Below are positions 17,756 through 26,512 of a DNA stretch of 64,000 bases, in pieces. Source of the stretch: CAZAQV01 sp964487255 (GTDB lineage: Bacteria; Myxococcota_A; Polyangia; Polyangiales; CAZAQV01). Under the pieces are notes generated by a model. That model worked only from the letters and a program-made list of their open reading frames with translations, was not told the DNA's origin and ran no database searches. The stretch's first letter is position 1. Every line of letters begins with the position of its first letter. The stretch covers positions 1 through 64,000 of the forward strand of contig CAZAQV010000005.1 of the NCBI GenBank assembly GCA_964487255.1, written 5' to 3'. The translations under genes were made by a program, and so were the position numbers.

Positions 17756-20161
17756 CTACCAAGAGACTTCGGCAAGGGAGGTGTTCAGATCGGAGAGCGA
17801 GTGCGCGCTGACGCCCGCCCAGCTGATGGCGTATACGTTGTCCTCGATGAAGAGGCCGCGGCGGATCTCTGGGGAGATGGAGCAGCTGCGCACGGCATCC
17901 CCGGGCACTGGTTCGACGGAATCCTCCCAACCGCAGGCGCTTCCGATTTGATCGGTGTGGCTCACCTGGCCGAGCGGCGTGAGGCCCGTGGTCACGTCAA
18001 CCTCAAAGAGTTGCAGCGAACTTTCGAACGCGCCCTCGTACGAAATAAACGGGAAGGCAAGGATCTTTTTCTCCGCATAGTAGGTAAAGGCCTTGTGGTT
18101 GGCGTTGGCCTCGGACCAGCCTTCGCGAGAGAAGACGTGCTTGTGCGCCAGAGCTGGAGCGGTTGCGTCGCTGACGTCGAAGATTTGGAGTGAAAGGCCC
18201 AGATCGACATTCGTGTTCGGGTCGATTTCTCGTCCGATCGTGAGCAGATGGTTATCGCTCAACGGATGCATGTAGTTGCTGAAGCCCGGGATCTTGAGTT
18301 CGCCCAGCACGCGGAGGTTGGTGGGCTGGCTGATGTCGATCGCGAACAACGGATCCACCTGACGGAAGGTGACCACGTAGGCGCGATCCCCGACGAAGCG
18401 TGCCGAGAAGATGCGCTCACCAGGGGCCAAGATCGAACTCTGACCCACGATCTGCAGCTGCCCGTTTTCGAGTTCGAGCGCGGTCACGAAACTGTAGGGC
18501 GGCTCGGGACCATCGAGCGGGTTTTCGCTGCTCCCGATCGGCGCGTCCTCTTCTGAAGTGCCCGCATCCTCGGGAGGCGGCGCACTACCGCCACCGCTCG
18601 ACCCGCCGCCGCTCGACCCGCTGCCCGCGTCCACTTCGACCGTGTCGCCCGGGGTCCCCTCGACCGCGACCGGCCAACCGCCCCAGAGGTCCTGCGTCGT
18701 CGCGACGAAGTACGTGCCGTCCTTTTCGTGGATCGAAAATTGGTTGAGCAGATTGCCCGGCGCGAAACCCGAGCCCTGGTACACCGTGCTGAGGCCATCG
18801 CCAAGCGCAAACACATGAAGCGCCGTCTGCGAACCTTCAGCCTCCCGCAAGTTCCAGCTCCAGTCGTGATGGGCAAGAACGAGCGCGCCCCTATTCGCGT
18901 AAACTTGCGCAGTCTGGCCAAGGATCGCCGCACCACCAAGGCTCCCGTCTGTAAGTGACACACCCGCGATTTGGGTCAGACCATAGTTCGTGAGGCCGGG
19001 CGATGGGAGATAGAAGTCAGAACAAGAGGGCGGCAAGGCCTGAAGCTGCCCATCGACGCGCGCAGCGCGCGCTGGAAGCCAGTCGTCGAGCGTGGTTTGA
19101 CGCGCGGCCTGCGTCGCAGCGTCCACCCAATCGCTGACGATCTGACGCGCTTCACTCTCGGTCATGGGTTGCTCAATGCCCTCTTGATACGCGTACTGCT
19201 CAATGCTCAGCAGCTGCACGGGCGTGTAAACATGGCTCTGAATGATCGCGCGCACTGCATCGTCGTGTCGCCGCGAAGTGAGATAGTTCCCTTCGTAATA
19301 GGTTTCGCTGGTCAGTGTCGGCTCACCGGCCAAGTCGATGACGGAGATCTTCGTGAACGCCCCATAGCAATGCGAATCGCTGGGCTCCTCGGTCGGCTTC
19401 TCGTCTTCAGGTGGAACTGGATCGCTTTCGTCCGCGGGCCCCGCATCGGTTTCGGGAGGAAGGTCGGGGTCCGGCTCCGGCGTACCCGCATCCGTAGGTT
19501 CGGGTGCGGGTTCGGGCTGGTCGCCGCCGCCGTCGGCAAAGCCTCCAGAACCGCCACCATAGCTCGGTCGCGCACAAAGATCGCGCGCGCCGAGCTCAGC
19601 ACTTCCCGGTACCGTCTCGAACACAATCACCTGGCCATCGGCAACGAAGAGCTCTGAAGCGTAGCCTTCGAGCTCAATGCTGCGCTCAAGCGCGGTGTTC
19701 GCAGCTGGCCACGCGTTGAGCACGTGTAGCTGCTTGCCCGACGCGATGTAGATCCGCGTGCCATCGGTCTTGACGAAGTCCGCTTCGTCGACCCCTGCAA
19801 CTTGCGCATTGGTCTCGCTGTAGGCGCGACCTTCTCCGCCCGTATCACCACCCGCTTGAGGCTCTCCCGTCGGCTCCTCGCTCACACCAGCGTCCACCGC
19901 GCTCGGCGGAGCGATGCCATCGTCGACCGAATCCGAATAATCGAGCCCGTAACGGTCGAGAATCTCGTAGTAGCGGTTGGCTTCGAGCTGCACTTTGGCG
20001 ATCGCATCGTCTTGCAGGGCCCCCTCAAGCTCCGCGCAGCTCTGCGCACGAACCAAACCCGAACGTACGGGCACCACAAACCCATCACTCGTGTGCGATT
20101 CCGCGCAACCGGTGGCAACCGTCAGAAGACCAAGGACGGTCGGAAGCATTCTTCGTTTCAT
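17756..20161 (-). CDS. Beta-propeller domain lipoprotein
   Basis: ATG 20161 follows an ideal GGAGGAAAC, giving about 801 residues. The N-terminus MKRRMLPTVLGLLTVATGC is a lipoprotein signal with lipobox VATGC. The signature AQVAGVDEADFVKTDG (about 120-135) and repeated motifs such as ISVIDLAGEPTLTSETYYEG identify the secreted beta-propeller family (PF09826-like). Two Pro/Asp/Glu-rich linkers interrupt the propeller. The C-terminus contains FSREGWSEANANHKAFTYY and GSACGWEDSVEPVPGDAVRSC-type Cys pairs. The family's role is unknown; it is probably a surface protein. It converges on the lyase-like gene. Confidence 0.85.
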   Translation of the reverse strand: MKRRMLPTVLGLLTVATGCAESHTSDGFVVPVRSGLVRAQSCAELEGALQDDAIAKVQLEANRYYEILDRYGLDYSDSVDDGIAPPSAVDAGVSEEPTGEPQAGGDTGGEGRAYSETNAQVAGVDEADFVKTDGTRIYIASGKQLHVLNAWPAANTALERSIELEGYASELFVADGQVIVFETVPGSAELGARDLCARPSYGGGSGGFADGGGDQPEPAPEPTDAGTPEPDPDLPPETDAGPADESDPVPPEDEKPTEEPSDSHCYGAFTKISVIDLAGEPTLTSETYYEGNYLTSRRHDDAVRAIIQSHVYTPVQLLSIEQYAYQEGIEQPMTESEARQIVSDWVDAATQAARQTTLDDWLPARAARVDGQLQALPPSCSDFYLPSPGLTNYGLTQIAGVSLTDGSLGGAAILGQTAQVYANRGALVLAHHDWSWNLREAEGSQTALHVFALGDGLSTVYQGSGFAPGNLLNQFSIHEKDGTYFVATTQDLWGGWPVAVEGTPGDTVEVDAGSGSSGGGSSGGGSAPPPEDAGTSEEDAPIGSSENPLDGPEPPYSFVTALELENGQLQIVGQSSILAPGERIFSARFVGDRAYVVTFRQVDPLFAIDISQPTNLRVLGELKIPGFSNYMHPLSDNHLLTIGREIDPNTNVDLGLSLQIFDVSDATAPALAHKHVFSREGWSEANANHKAFTYYAEKKILAFPFISYEGAFESSLQLFEVDVTTGLTPLGQVSHTDQIGSACGWEDSVEPVPGDAVRSCSISPEIRRGLFIEDNVYAISWAGVSAHSLSDLNTSLAEVSW

Positions 20162-20328
20162 GTTTCCTCCAAAAGGCAAGTGCATGGTCATCGACTGATG
20201 CATGACTCGTGCCGAAAAAAACCTTGTGATTTCAACAAACATGGCGTGCCAACTTGCGCCACGGCATGCAATTTCAGCGGCGACGATGTCCCAGCACGCA
20301 ATCTTTTCGTGACCAGGGCGAGCGGCCG

Positions 20329-21714
20329 TTAGTTGAGGATCTTGAACTCGATGCGACGGTTGGCCGCACGCGCCTCATCGCTCGTTCCCTTGACCCTAGG
20401 CTTGGCTTGTCCGTAGCCACGCGCGCGCAGCCTAGACTTGTTGATGCCGCGTTTGACCAACCAGGCACGAACCGCTTTGGCGCGCCGCAACGAGAGCTTC
20501 CGGTTGCGTCGACGCGCCCCGCGATCGTCGGTGTGACCGCCGATCTCGATGCGCAACTTCTTGTGATAGTCGAGATACTCGTAGGCCTTCTCGAGAACCT
20601 CTTCCGACTCGTCGGTGAGGCTGGCGCTGCCCGACTTGAAGGTCACGCCCTTGAGCTCAAAGGTGCCGCCCTCAATCTTTTGTTCTTGCGCTTCGGCGCA
20701 GCCAAAGTCATCGACCTCCGTTTTCGATGGGGTCCCCGCACAGCGGTCATACGGGTTCGCCACACCATCGCCGTCGTGGTCATCATCGGACGCGTTGCGG
20801 GGGTCTTGCCCGGGCATCGAAATTTCGTCCGAGTCGGAGATGCCACCGCCGTCGGTGTCGGCTTTGCGCGGGTCGGTTTCTCCGTCGTCGACCCTGCCGT
20901 TTCGATTGCGGTCTTCGATGCCGTCGCTGATGCCGTCGTTATCGGTATCGACGATGAGCGGGTCGGTCTTCGTCTCGAGTTCAACATTGTCCCGGATCCC
21001 ATCGCTGTCGGTATCGGCATCGAGTGGATCGGTTCCCAACTTCTGTTCTTCGCGATCGACGATGCCGTCACCATCACTATCGACGGGTCCGTCCTCATCG
21101 AGCAGCTCGATGGAACCGGTAATGCCGATGAAGAGTATCGAATCAGCCGTCGATCGCTGCCCCCCAAAGCCGACTTGCCACTTGGCGAAGAGGCCGAGTT
21201 GAATCGGGTGGAACACCGAGAACTCGTAGCCCGCGGCGAGATCGAAGCCGAGTTGTGTGCCGTCCAAGTGCTGAAAGCCCAGATGCGCCGCGGCCCAGCC
21301 GTTGCCCCACCAATTGCCCCATTCGTGGTTGGCGTAGCCGGTGTTGTCGTCGATAAAGCGGTAACGAAGACCGAGGGCGAAGTTCGTGTAGATGTCACCG
21401 ATCTGCGTGCTGAAGTCCGAAGTCTCCCACAGGTAGCCAAGTCCCACGGTCGCTTCCGCGCCCCAAGGCGCATCGAACTGCCACTCGAGGTTGGCCCAGC
21501 CCGCCATGCCGCGTCGATCCTCGGGATCCATCGGTCCATCGCCCGGCGCCAGCGGACCGATGATCGGTTGTGCATATGCCAAGTCGATGTGCAGATTGAG
21601 CTTTGAGCTTTCTGCATTCGCTACATTTTGGAAAAGAGCGTGGCCCGTTGCGTAGAGAAGCAACGCCGCCGCTACAGTTCTACCCACCTGCTTGTGCCAA
21701 ACGATGTGTCTCAC
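20329..21714 (-). CDS. OmpA-family protein with TSP3 calcium repeats
   Basis: This outer-membrane protein has an N-terminal signal ending near VANAES and an N-terminal barrel-like region (about 40-220). A run of thrombospondin type-3 repeats follows (DSDGDGIVDREE, DTDNDGISDGIED, DHDGDGVANPYDRC). The C-terminal OmpA peptidoglycan-binding domain has IEIGGHTDDRGARRRNRKLS and KSRLRARGYGQAKP. TSP3 repeats bind Ca2+ and act as a stiff linker. GTG 21714 is the preferred start; a TTG at 21750 would give 473 residues but the signal peptide starts closer to the GTG. It ties the outer membrane to the cell wall. Confidence 0.9.
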   Translation of the reverse strand: MRHIVWHKQVGRTVAAALLLYATGHALFQNVANAESSKLNLHIDLAYAQPIIGPLAPGDGPMDPEDRRGMAGWANLEWQFDAPWGAEATVGLGYLWETSDFSTQIGDIYTNFALGLRYRFIDDNTGYANHEWGNWWGNGWAAAHLGFQHLDGTQLGFDLAAGYEFSVFHPIQLGLFAKWQVGFGGQRSTADSILFIGITGSIELLDEDGPVDSDGDGIVDREEQKLGTDPLDADTDSDGIRDNVELETKTDPLIVDTDNDGISDGIEDRNRNGRVDDGETDPRKADTDGGGISDSDEISMPGQDPRNASDDDHDGDGVANPYDRCAGTPSKTEVDDFGCAEAQEQKIEGGTFELKGVTFKSGSASLTDESEEVLEKAYEYLDYHKKLRIEIGGHTDDRGARRRNRKLSLRRAKAVRAWLVKRGINKSRLRARGYGQAKPRVKGTSDEARAANRRIEFKILN

Positions 21715-21796
21715 CGGCCAATCGTCCCGCAGCGCGGCAACGATAGGCAAGTTCGTGCAAGCACCACTGGGTATTTACTATGCAATTCGAGACAAG

Positions 21797-22168
21797 TTAC
21801 TCTTGCGACGGGGGAGGTGTCATCACTGGGCCTCCGTCTCGTTTGCGCACACCGCCATCTGGCACGGACAGACCCGCATCGAAATGGAAACGCCCTGCGT
21901 CCGCGCGGCCCCCGTCGGTCGTTCCGCTATCGTTTGTGCTGCCGTCGAGCGCGCCGTCTACGCCGCCATCGAAGACGCCTCCGTCGGACGCGGCGTCTGG
22001 AGCGACATGCGCATCTTGGTAGACGTTGCCGTCGGGTGAGACATTCGCATCTTGCGGGGGCATGTTGCCGTCTTGGGCCTCGTTGGGTGGAAGTGGCTTC
22101 GGGTTGCCCGTGCACGCTACAGCACAAAGCACAGCGCACAGCACGCCAAGCCGCATAAACCAAGTCAT
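21797..22168 (-). CDS. Small Asp/Gly-rich lipoprotein
   Basis: This 123-residue protein has a lipoprotein signal (MTWFMRLGVLCAVLCAVAC) with lipobox AVAC. A low-complexity Asp/Gly/Asn-rich remainder follows (PDGNVYQDAHVAPDA, DGGVFDGGVDGALDG). It has no recognisable fold. Such acidic tails are common in Myxococcota lipoproteins and may bind Ca2+ or act as spacers. It lies upstream of the OmpA gene on the same strand, 82 nt away, and could share its transcript. Confidence 0.7.
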   Translation of the reverse strand: MTWFMRLGVLCAVLCAVACTGNPKPLPPNEAQDGNMPPQDANVSPDGNVYQDAHVAPDAASDGGVFDGGVDGALDGSTNDSGTTDGGRADAGRFHFDAGLSVPDGGVRKRDGGPVMTPPPSQE

Positions 22169-22235
22169 GCGCTAAATATGCAGGTGGATCCGTGGTCAGG
22201 CAAATCAACGAGCCAGGCGAAGCCCAAATACGCCT

Positions 22236-22526
22236 GTGATGAGCGTGCGAGAACCAAGGAGCGGATTTGCTAGTTGCAAATCCCTGCTTCGAGCCGTGAA
22301 GAACCATGTGATGACGCGTCAGCGGAAGAACCAAAAGAGGTAGGCGAAGCCCTAGAACGCTTTGTGCCCGTGATGAGCGTGCGAGAACCAAGGAGCGGAT
22401 TTGCTAGTTGCAAATCCCTGCTCCGACTTCGAGCCGTGAAGAACCATGTGATGACGCGTCAGCGGAAGAACCAAAAGAGGCAGGCGAAGCCCTAGAACGC
22501 TTTGTGCCAACAGCACAAAGTCGTTC
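22236..22526 (+). repeat. Hairpin repeat family, tandem composite array R5-R8
   Basis: Two composite units (22236-22367 and 22370-22508) each contain one copy starting GTGATGAGCGTGCGAGAACC and ending GTGAAGAACC, followed by a second copy starting GTGATGACGCG. R5 has the stem GGATTTGC (22263-22270) / GCAAATCC with loop TAGTT; R7 repeats it. R8 has an outer GAACG / CGTTC and an inner CTTTGTGC (22500-22507) / GCACAAAG with loop CAACA. R6 is cut at the tip of that same hairpin, where the second composite begins. The array ends about 15 nt from the tRNA-Met 3' end. Confidence 0.85.
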
Positions 22527-22540
22527 GGGTGGAGCGTTCG

Positions 22541-22614
22541 TGGCGACGGGTGGAGTTGAACCACCGACCTAGCGCGTATGAAACGCCCGCTCTAGCCACC
22601 TGAGCTACGTCGCC
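22541..22614 (-). tRNA. tRNA-Met (anticodon CAT)
   Basis: A complete 74-nt cloverleaf reads on the minus strand. It has acceptor stem GGCGACG / CGTCGCC, D-arm GCTC...GAGC, anticodon loop TTCATAC with CAT and U33, and T-arm GGTGG-TTCAACT-CCACC, with discriminator A. The anticodon stem has two G-U pairs. CCA is not encoded. The acceptor and D-arm resemble elongator tRNA-Met more than tRNA-fMet (G1-C72 is paired). A lysidine-type tRNA-Ile(CAT) cannot be fully excluded. The hairpin-repeat array follows directly downstream. Confidence 0.93.
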
Positions 22615-22768
22615 AACCGTTCTATGAACGACCGGCAGTATAGGCGGGCCCGACCAGCTGTCAAAGCGCTTTTGGCACCTGTTGAGACCATCACTACGCC
22701 CGACCGGCCCGATCTCAGAGGCGCTGTCAACCTTGTGTCAAATGATCAAGACAGAGTAGCGTGCGGCC

Positions 22769-23368
22769 GTGATCGGGCGACTGACTGGAATCGTGGTGGA
22801 CGAGCAGGTCGACGGGAGCTGCATTCTCGACGTTGCCGGCGTCGGCTACGAGGTGTTTTTGCCGCTGGGCAGTCTCGGCAGACTCGTTGACAGCGACGAA
22901 GAGGTTACGCTTCACGTTCACACCCACGTGCGCGAAGACGCGCTGCTCCTCTACGGTTTTCCGACACCTGAAGACCGCTCCGCGTTTCGCATCATCTTGG
23001 GCGTCTCGGGCATAGGACCAAAGATCGCGCTCGCGATCATGGGTGCGCTCAACGCCCAGCAGCTCTCCGAGGTGGTCATGCGTCAGGACAAGAGCGCCTT
23101 CAAAGGCATCTCCGGCGTCGGTAAAAAGACTGCGGAGCGCCTGTTGCTCGAACTCAAGGACAAACTCCCGCGGATCCATGGCTCGAGTTCTGGCCAAATC
23201 AGAGCTCCTCGTCCGGTCACAAGCGCGCCCGGCTCAACCGTGATCGGGGCTTTGGTACAAATGGGTTTCAAACGCGCACAAGCCGAACGTGCCGTGGCCG
23301 ACATCGCCAACGCCGAAGTCAAAACCCCCGAAGAGTTGCTTCGCGACGCGCTCGCGCAACTGGGTTGA
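22769..23368 (+). CDS. ruvA: Holliday junction branch migration protein RuvA
   Basis: This 199-residue protein starts at GTG 22769 with MIGRLTGIVVDEQ, the standard RuvA N-terminus. It includes the domain I Gly motif GVGYEVFLPL, two helix-hairpin-helix motifs (ILGVSGIGPKIALAIMG and FKGISGVGKKTAERLLLELKDKL), and a short C-terminal domain III (about 150-199) that contacts RuvB. RuvA tetramers hold four-way junctions for the RuvB motor. ruvB lies 3.1 kb downstream on the same strand with two unrelated paralogs between, and no ruvC is present in the window. Confidence 0.97.
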   Translation: MIGRLTGIVVDEQVDGSCILDVAGVGYEVFLPLGSLGRLVDSDEEVTLHVHTHVREDALLLYGFPTPEDRSAFRIILGVSGIGPKIALAIMGALNAQQLSEVVMRQDKSAFKGISGVGKKTAERLLLELKDKLPRIHGSSSGQIRAPRPVTSAPGSTVIGALVQMGFKRAQAERAVADIANAEVKTPEELLRDALAQLG

Positions 23369-23469
23369 GGCTCAGACCTGGACTCGGATCGACTGGCATA
23401 CCGTTTAGCCAGTTTGTGGGGTTACGAAGCGGGTCTTCTGCCCGTCGTCACCGAGTGAGGGCCCAATTC

Positions 23470-24942
23470 ATGGGCGATTCTTTGAGATATTGGAACCCGA
23501 CAGCTCGCGACGTCGTGGCACGTCGATTGCTTGAACTTCAAGCACCCGAGTTCACGAAAGGTCTCATGCAGAACGCTCTTATCACAGCGCTCGCGACAGC
23601 AGCACTCAGCGCATTTGTGTTGCTTGGCGCCTCTTTTTCCAACGCAATTTCCCAAACCGCGACGTCGCTTCCAAACCACGATTCGCCAGCGGTGGCGAGC
23701 CATGCGCAAGCCGCGGGGACGAGCGCCTTGCGAGGACTGGCTGCCACCTCCGATGCAACACGCCGTGCAGTTCGTTCAGTACGCCGGCGCGCTTCTCCCT
23801 CTTTCGTGAAGCGGGACGGCCTGCGACCACACGGCAGTTCGACAAACAAGATAGCCGCCGCGTACGGGATTTCCCCGTTCGCGGTCAAGGCGATCACAAC
23901 GAGCAAGCAAGCGCGACGTTCCGCCGCGGCCAAGGCGTTTCATCGGGGCCGCGTTGTGTTTGAAGCTGCCGACGGAGCCGAGCACGAACTGTTTCGACCT
24001 CTCACGGTGCGCAGCGACCTAAAAAACACCTGGGCCCTCTTGGATGCCGACAACGTCTTCGCGGATTTCTCACGCGCTTTTGGTGATAAGTCGGCGCAAC
24101 TCACTGGACTCGATCGGTCGGGTTTTCCCCGTAACACCAGCTCCTACGCTTTAGAAGAGTACATTGAACCCGTGCAGCACCTTTTGCAGTCGGGCGCGCA
24201 GCTCCCCGCCTCAATGCGCACCTTTCGCGATTGGCTCAGCGCGCGCGGCGAACTGCAAACCTTCCTAAACGAGCCTTCGAGTTCTCGCGCTGTTTTCTCG
24301 CTGCAACATCTCTACTTCGTCGAACAGGGCTTATATCGTGAAATGAGGGGTCTCGCGGGGGCACGCGAAGGAATTGAAACGCTTCACCAACAGTGGCCCA
24401 TCCGCGTGGTCACAAAACGTTATGGGACCGGACCTGATTTCGCACACGTCAACAGTCGCGTCCCGGCCGATTCCACCGCCTGGATCGCGCGCATGCTCGG
24501 CGAAAATTATGACTCCGTTACCGTGATGGGCCGTGATAAAGCAGATTTTGCGGGAAATGTGCATGCCGTCTTTGAGGACAGCGTCAGCAACATCGAGAAG
24601 ATTCGCGCAGCCAACGCGTCAAGTTCCCTGCGCGAGCGCGCATTCGCGACCGGTGTGAAAGCGACCGAGCTGGACAACTACCTCGCCAGACACAACGTGG
24701 ATGTCCTCGGTATCGCGTTTCGCTGGAACTACAACGATGGCGCGAAAATCCTTGAGGCGCCCAACGTGGTGGCCGTCGACAGCTGGTCGGATGCAACGGC
24801 GGTGGCTTTGGCGTACCGCAGACTGTTGACCGATCCCAGCGCTGGTGCGAGCGGAAAGCTTCACTGGAGTGAGGTTCCCGGGCTCGTCAACGCCGATGGT
24901 ACCGCGGTAAAGTTAACCAAAGCTCCGATTCGAGCGAACTAG
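23470..24942 (+). CDS. Membrane-anchored NT5C-like HAD protein, paralog 1
   Basis: The protein begins with a single N-terminal membrane segment (LITALATAALSAFVLLGASF), then a disordered Ala/Ser/Arg-rich linker, then a C-terminal HAD-like phosphatase domain. HAD motif I is LLDADNVFADF (D192 and D194), motif II is RVVTKR, and the Lys/Asp end is GRDKADF with FEDS. The overall shape (LAGAREGIETLHQQW) resembles the 5'(3')-deoxyribonucleotidase (NT5C) family. ATG 23470 has GAGG upstream, about 10 nt off. It starts 102 nt after ruvA and precedes a close paralog. Substrate and side of the membrane are not known. Confidence 0.75.
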   Translation: MGDSLRYWNPTARDVVARRLLELQAPEFTKGLMQNALITALATAALSAFVLLGASFSNAISQTATSLPNHDSPAVASHAQAAGTSALRGLAATSDATRRAVRSVRRRASPSFVKRDGLRPHGSSTNKIAAAYGISPFAVKAITTSKQARRSAAAKAFHRGRVVFEAADGAEHELFRPLTVRSDLKNTWALLDADNVFADFSRAFGDKSAQLTGLDRSGFPRNTSSYALEEYIEPVQHLLQSGAQLPASMRTFRDWLSARGELQTFLNEPSSSRAVFSLQHLYFVEQGLYREMRGLAGAREGIETLHQQWPIRVVTKRYGTGPDFAHVNSRVPADSTAWIARMLGENYDSVTVMGRDKADFAGNVHAVFEDSVSNIEKIRAANASSSLRERAFATGVKATELDNYLARHNVDVLGIAFRWNYNDGAKILEAPNVVAVDSWSDATAVALAYRRLLTDPSAGASGKLHWSEVPGLVNADGTAVKLTKAPIRAN

Positions 24943-25058
24943 AGACCGCGCGCTTGCGACCACGCGAGCGGCAAGCTCAGTTGCCGAAAGTTGGCCATGC
25001 TATCCATTTGAACCTCTCGGGACGAACCGTTAGTTCTGGTGTTCTTGCGACAATTGTC

Positions 25059-26411
25059 GTGGCACAACGATTGCACAGTTGGAGCAACGCTTTGCAGCAT
25101 TCACTCCTCGCGTTGCTCGCCGCGGCCGCCGTGAGCGCCTTTTCGTTATTGGGCCATTCGCTCGGGGAGAATCTCACCGGCGAATCGTTCGCGTCACGGA
25201 GCGCCACACCAACCCTCTCCAGTCGGAGCGAAGCTTTCTCGCCTGCGAACGTCCTCCGTGCCGTCGGCTCACGACTACGCCGTGCAACAACGCCGGCGTC
25301 TAAACTCGACATCGACGAAGCCACCAAGCTGTATGACATATCTCCGCTCGCGGTCCGAGCAATCGAGACGAGCCCCGCGCTCCGTACGGAAGCGGCGCAT
25401 GCACCGCTTCACAATGGCAAAGTCATTTTCGAAGCCCCCAACGGAAACACGTTCACGCTCTACCGCCCAGTGCGCGAAAAACCGAACAGAGACGGCCTGT
25501 GGGCGCTCATCGATGTCGACAACGTCGTGTCCGATTTCACGAGAGCTTTCGGAGACGAAGCGCATGCTCTCACTGGGGCCTCTCGCAATACGTTTCCGCG
25601 CAACAACCGTCACTACGACATGCGCGAAGCAGTCGCCTCAACACAACGCGCCCTGGCCAATGACCGCCCGCGAAGCACAAAGTTGCAGGCCCTTAAGGAC
25701 TGGCTCGGGTCACAGGAGCAGCTTGAGCCCTTCCTGCGAACCGCCCCCACAGCCTATTCAAACTACTCGCTGTTACACCGGTATTTCATCGAACAAGGGT
25801 TTTACGCGCGGATGCCACTGCTGCCCGGAGCCCAAGAGGGCGTGGCGCTCGTCCATGAACAGTGGCCGATTCGTGTCGTGACCAAACGCTATGGGACGGG
25901 CCCCGACTTTACAAATATCGACCGCCGCGTGCCGGTTGACTCTGCGCGGTGGATCTCTCGCGCACTTGGCGACAGCGTAGATTCGTTGGCCGTGATGGGC
26001 GGTAAGAAGATCGATTTCGCCGGCAATGTCTACGCCGTATTTGAAGACAATGTCATGAATATTGCCGACATCCGCATCGCGAATGCCCCCTCGCAGCTTC
26101 GCGAGCGCGCTTTTGCAAGTGGCATACGCGCTGCCGAACTCGACGACTACCTCGCGCGCAACAATGTCGATGTTCTGGGCATCGTCTTTCGATGGAACTA
26201 CAACAAGGACGATCGTCTGCTCGAGGCCATGAACGTGGTCGCGGTCGATCGCTGGTCGGACGCAGCCGCTGTGGCCTTGGCACATCACAAGCTGCTGACC
26301 GACCCCGAAGCAGGCGCGAGCGGCCGCCTTCATTGGAGCGAGGTCCCAGGCCTCGTTCAGGACGATGGAACGCCCGTGCAGCTTCCCGAACAACGCATTT
26401 TGCCCGACTAG
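25059..26411 (+). CDS. Membrane-anchored NT5C-like HAD protein, paralog 2
   Basis: Paralog of the preceding gene, with the same layout: a hydrophobic segment (LLALLAAAAVSAFSLLGH), a linker, then the HAD domain with LIDVDNVVSDF (D152 and D154 from this start), RVVTKRYGTGPDF, GGKKIDFAGN and FEDN. All four catalytic-type motifs match paralog 1, so both may be active. The start is uncertain because no ATG lies upstream: GTG 25059 fits the paralog alignment, and TTG 24954 would add 35 residues. It lies between ruvA and ruvB. A signalling or nucleotide-salvage role is a guess. Confidence 0.75.
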   Translation: MAQRLHSWSNALQHSLLALLAAAAVSAFSLLGHSLGENLTGESFASRSATPTLSSRSEAFSPANVLRAVGSRLRRATTPASKLDIDEATKLYDISPLAVRAIETSPALRTEAAHAPLHNGKVIFEAPNGNTFTLYRPVREKPNRDGLWALIDVDNVVSDFTRAFGDEAHALTGASRNTFPRNNRHYDMREAVASTQRALANDRPRSTKLQALKDWLGSQEQLEPFLRTAPTAYSNYSLLHRYFIEQGFYARMPLLPGAQEGVALVHEQWPIRVVTKRYGTGPDFTNIDRRVPVDSARWISRALGDSVDSLAVMGGKKIDFAGNVYAVFEDNVMNIADIRIANAPSQLRERAFASGIRAAELDDYLARNNVDVLGIVFRWNYNKDDRLLEAMNVVAVDRWSDAAAVALAHHKLLTDPEAGASGRLHWSEVPGLVQDDGTPVQLPEQRILPD

Positions 26412-26512
26412 CCGCTTTTGTTCTGCCTTGGTTGTTGTGCGACGTTGCGATACAAGTGCGTGTGACAATCGGAGGGCAAACGACCGGCGATCAAGACATT
26501 CGAGCGCGCACC

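Noticed and set aside
22671..22690. TGGCAC-like sigma-54 promoter before ruvA
   Set aside because: Spacing to the -12 element does not fit; TTGAG is not TTGCW.
23365..23470. Upstream extension of HAD paralog 1 to TTG 23365, overlapping ruvA
   Set aside because: It would need a TTG start and would add residues without conserved pattern; ATG 23470 has a plausible ribosome-binding site.
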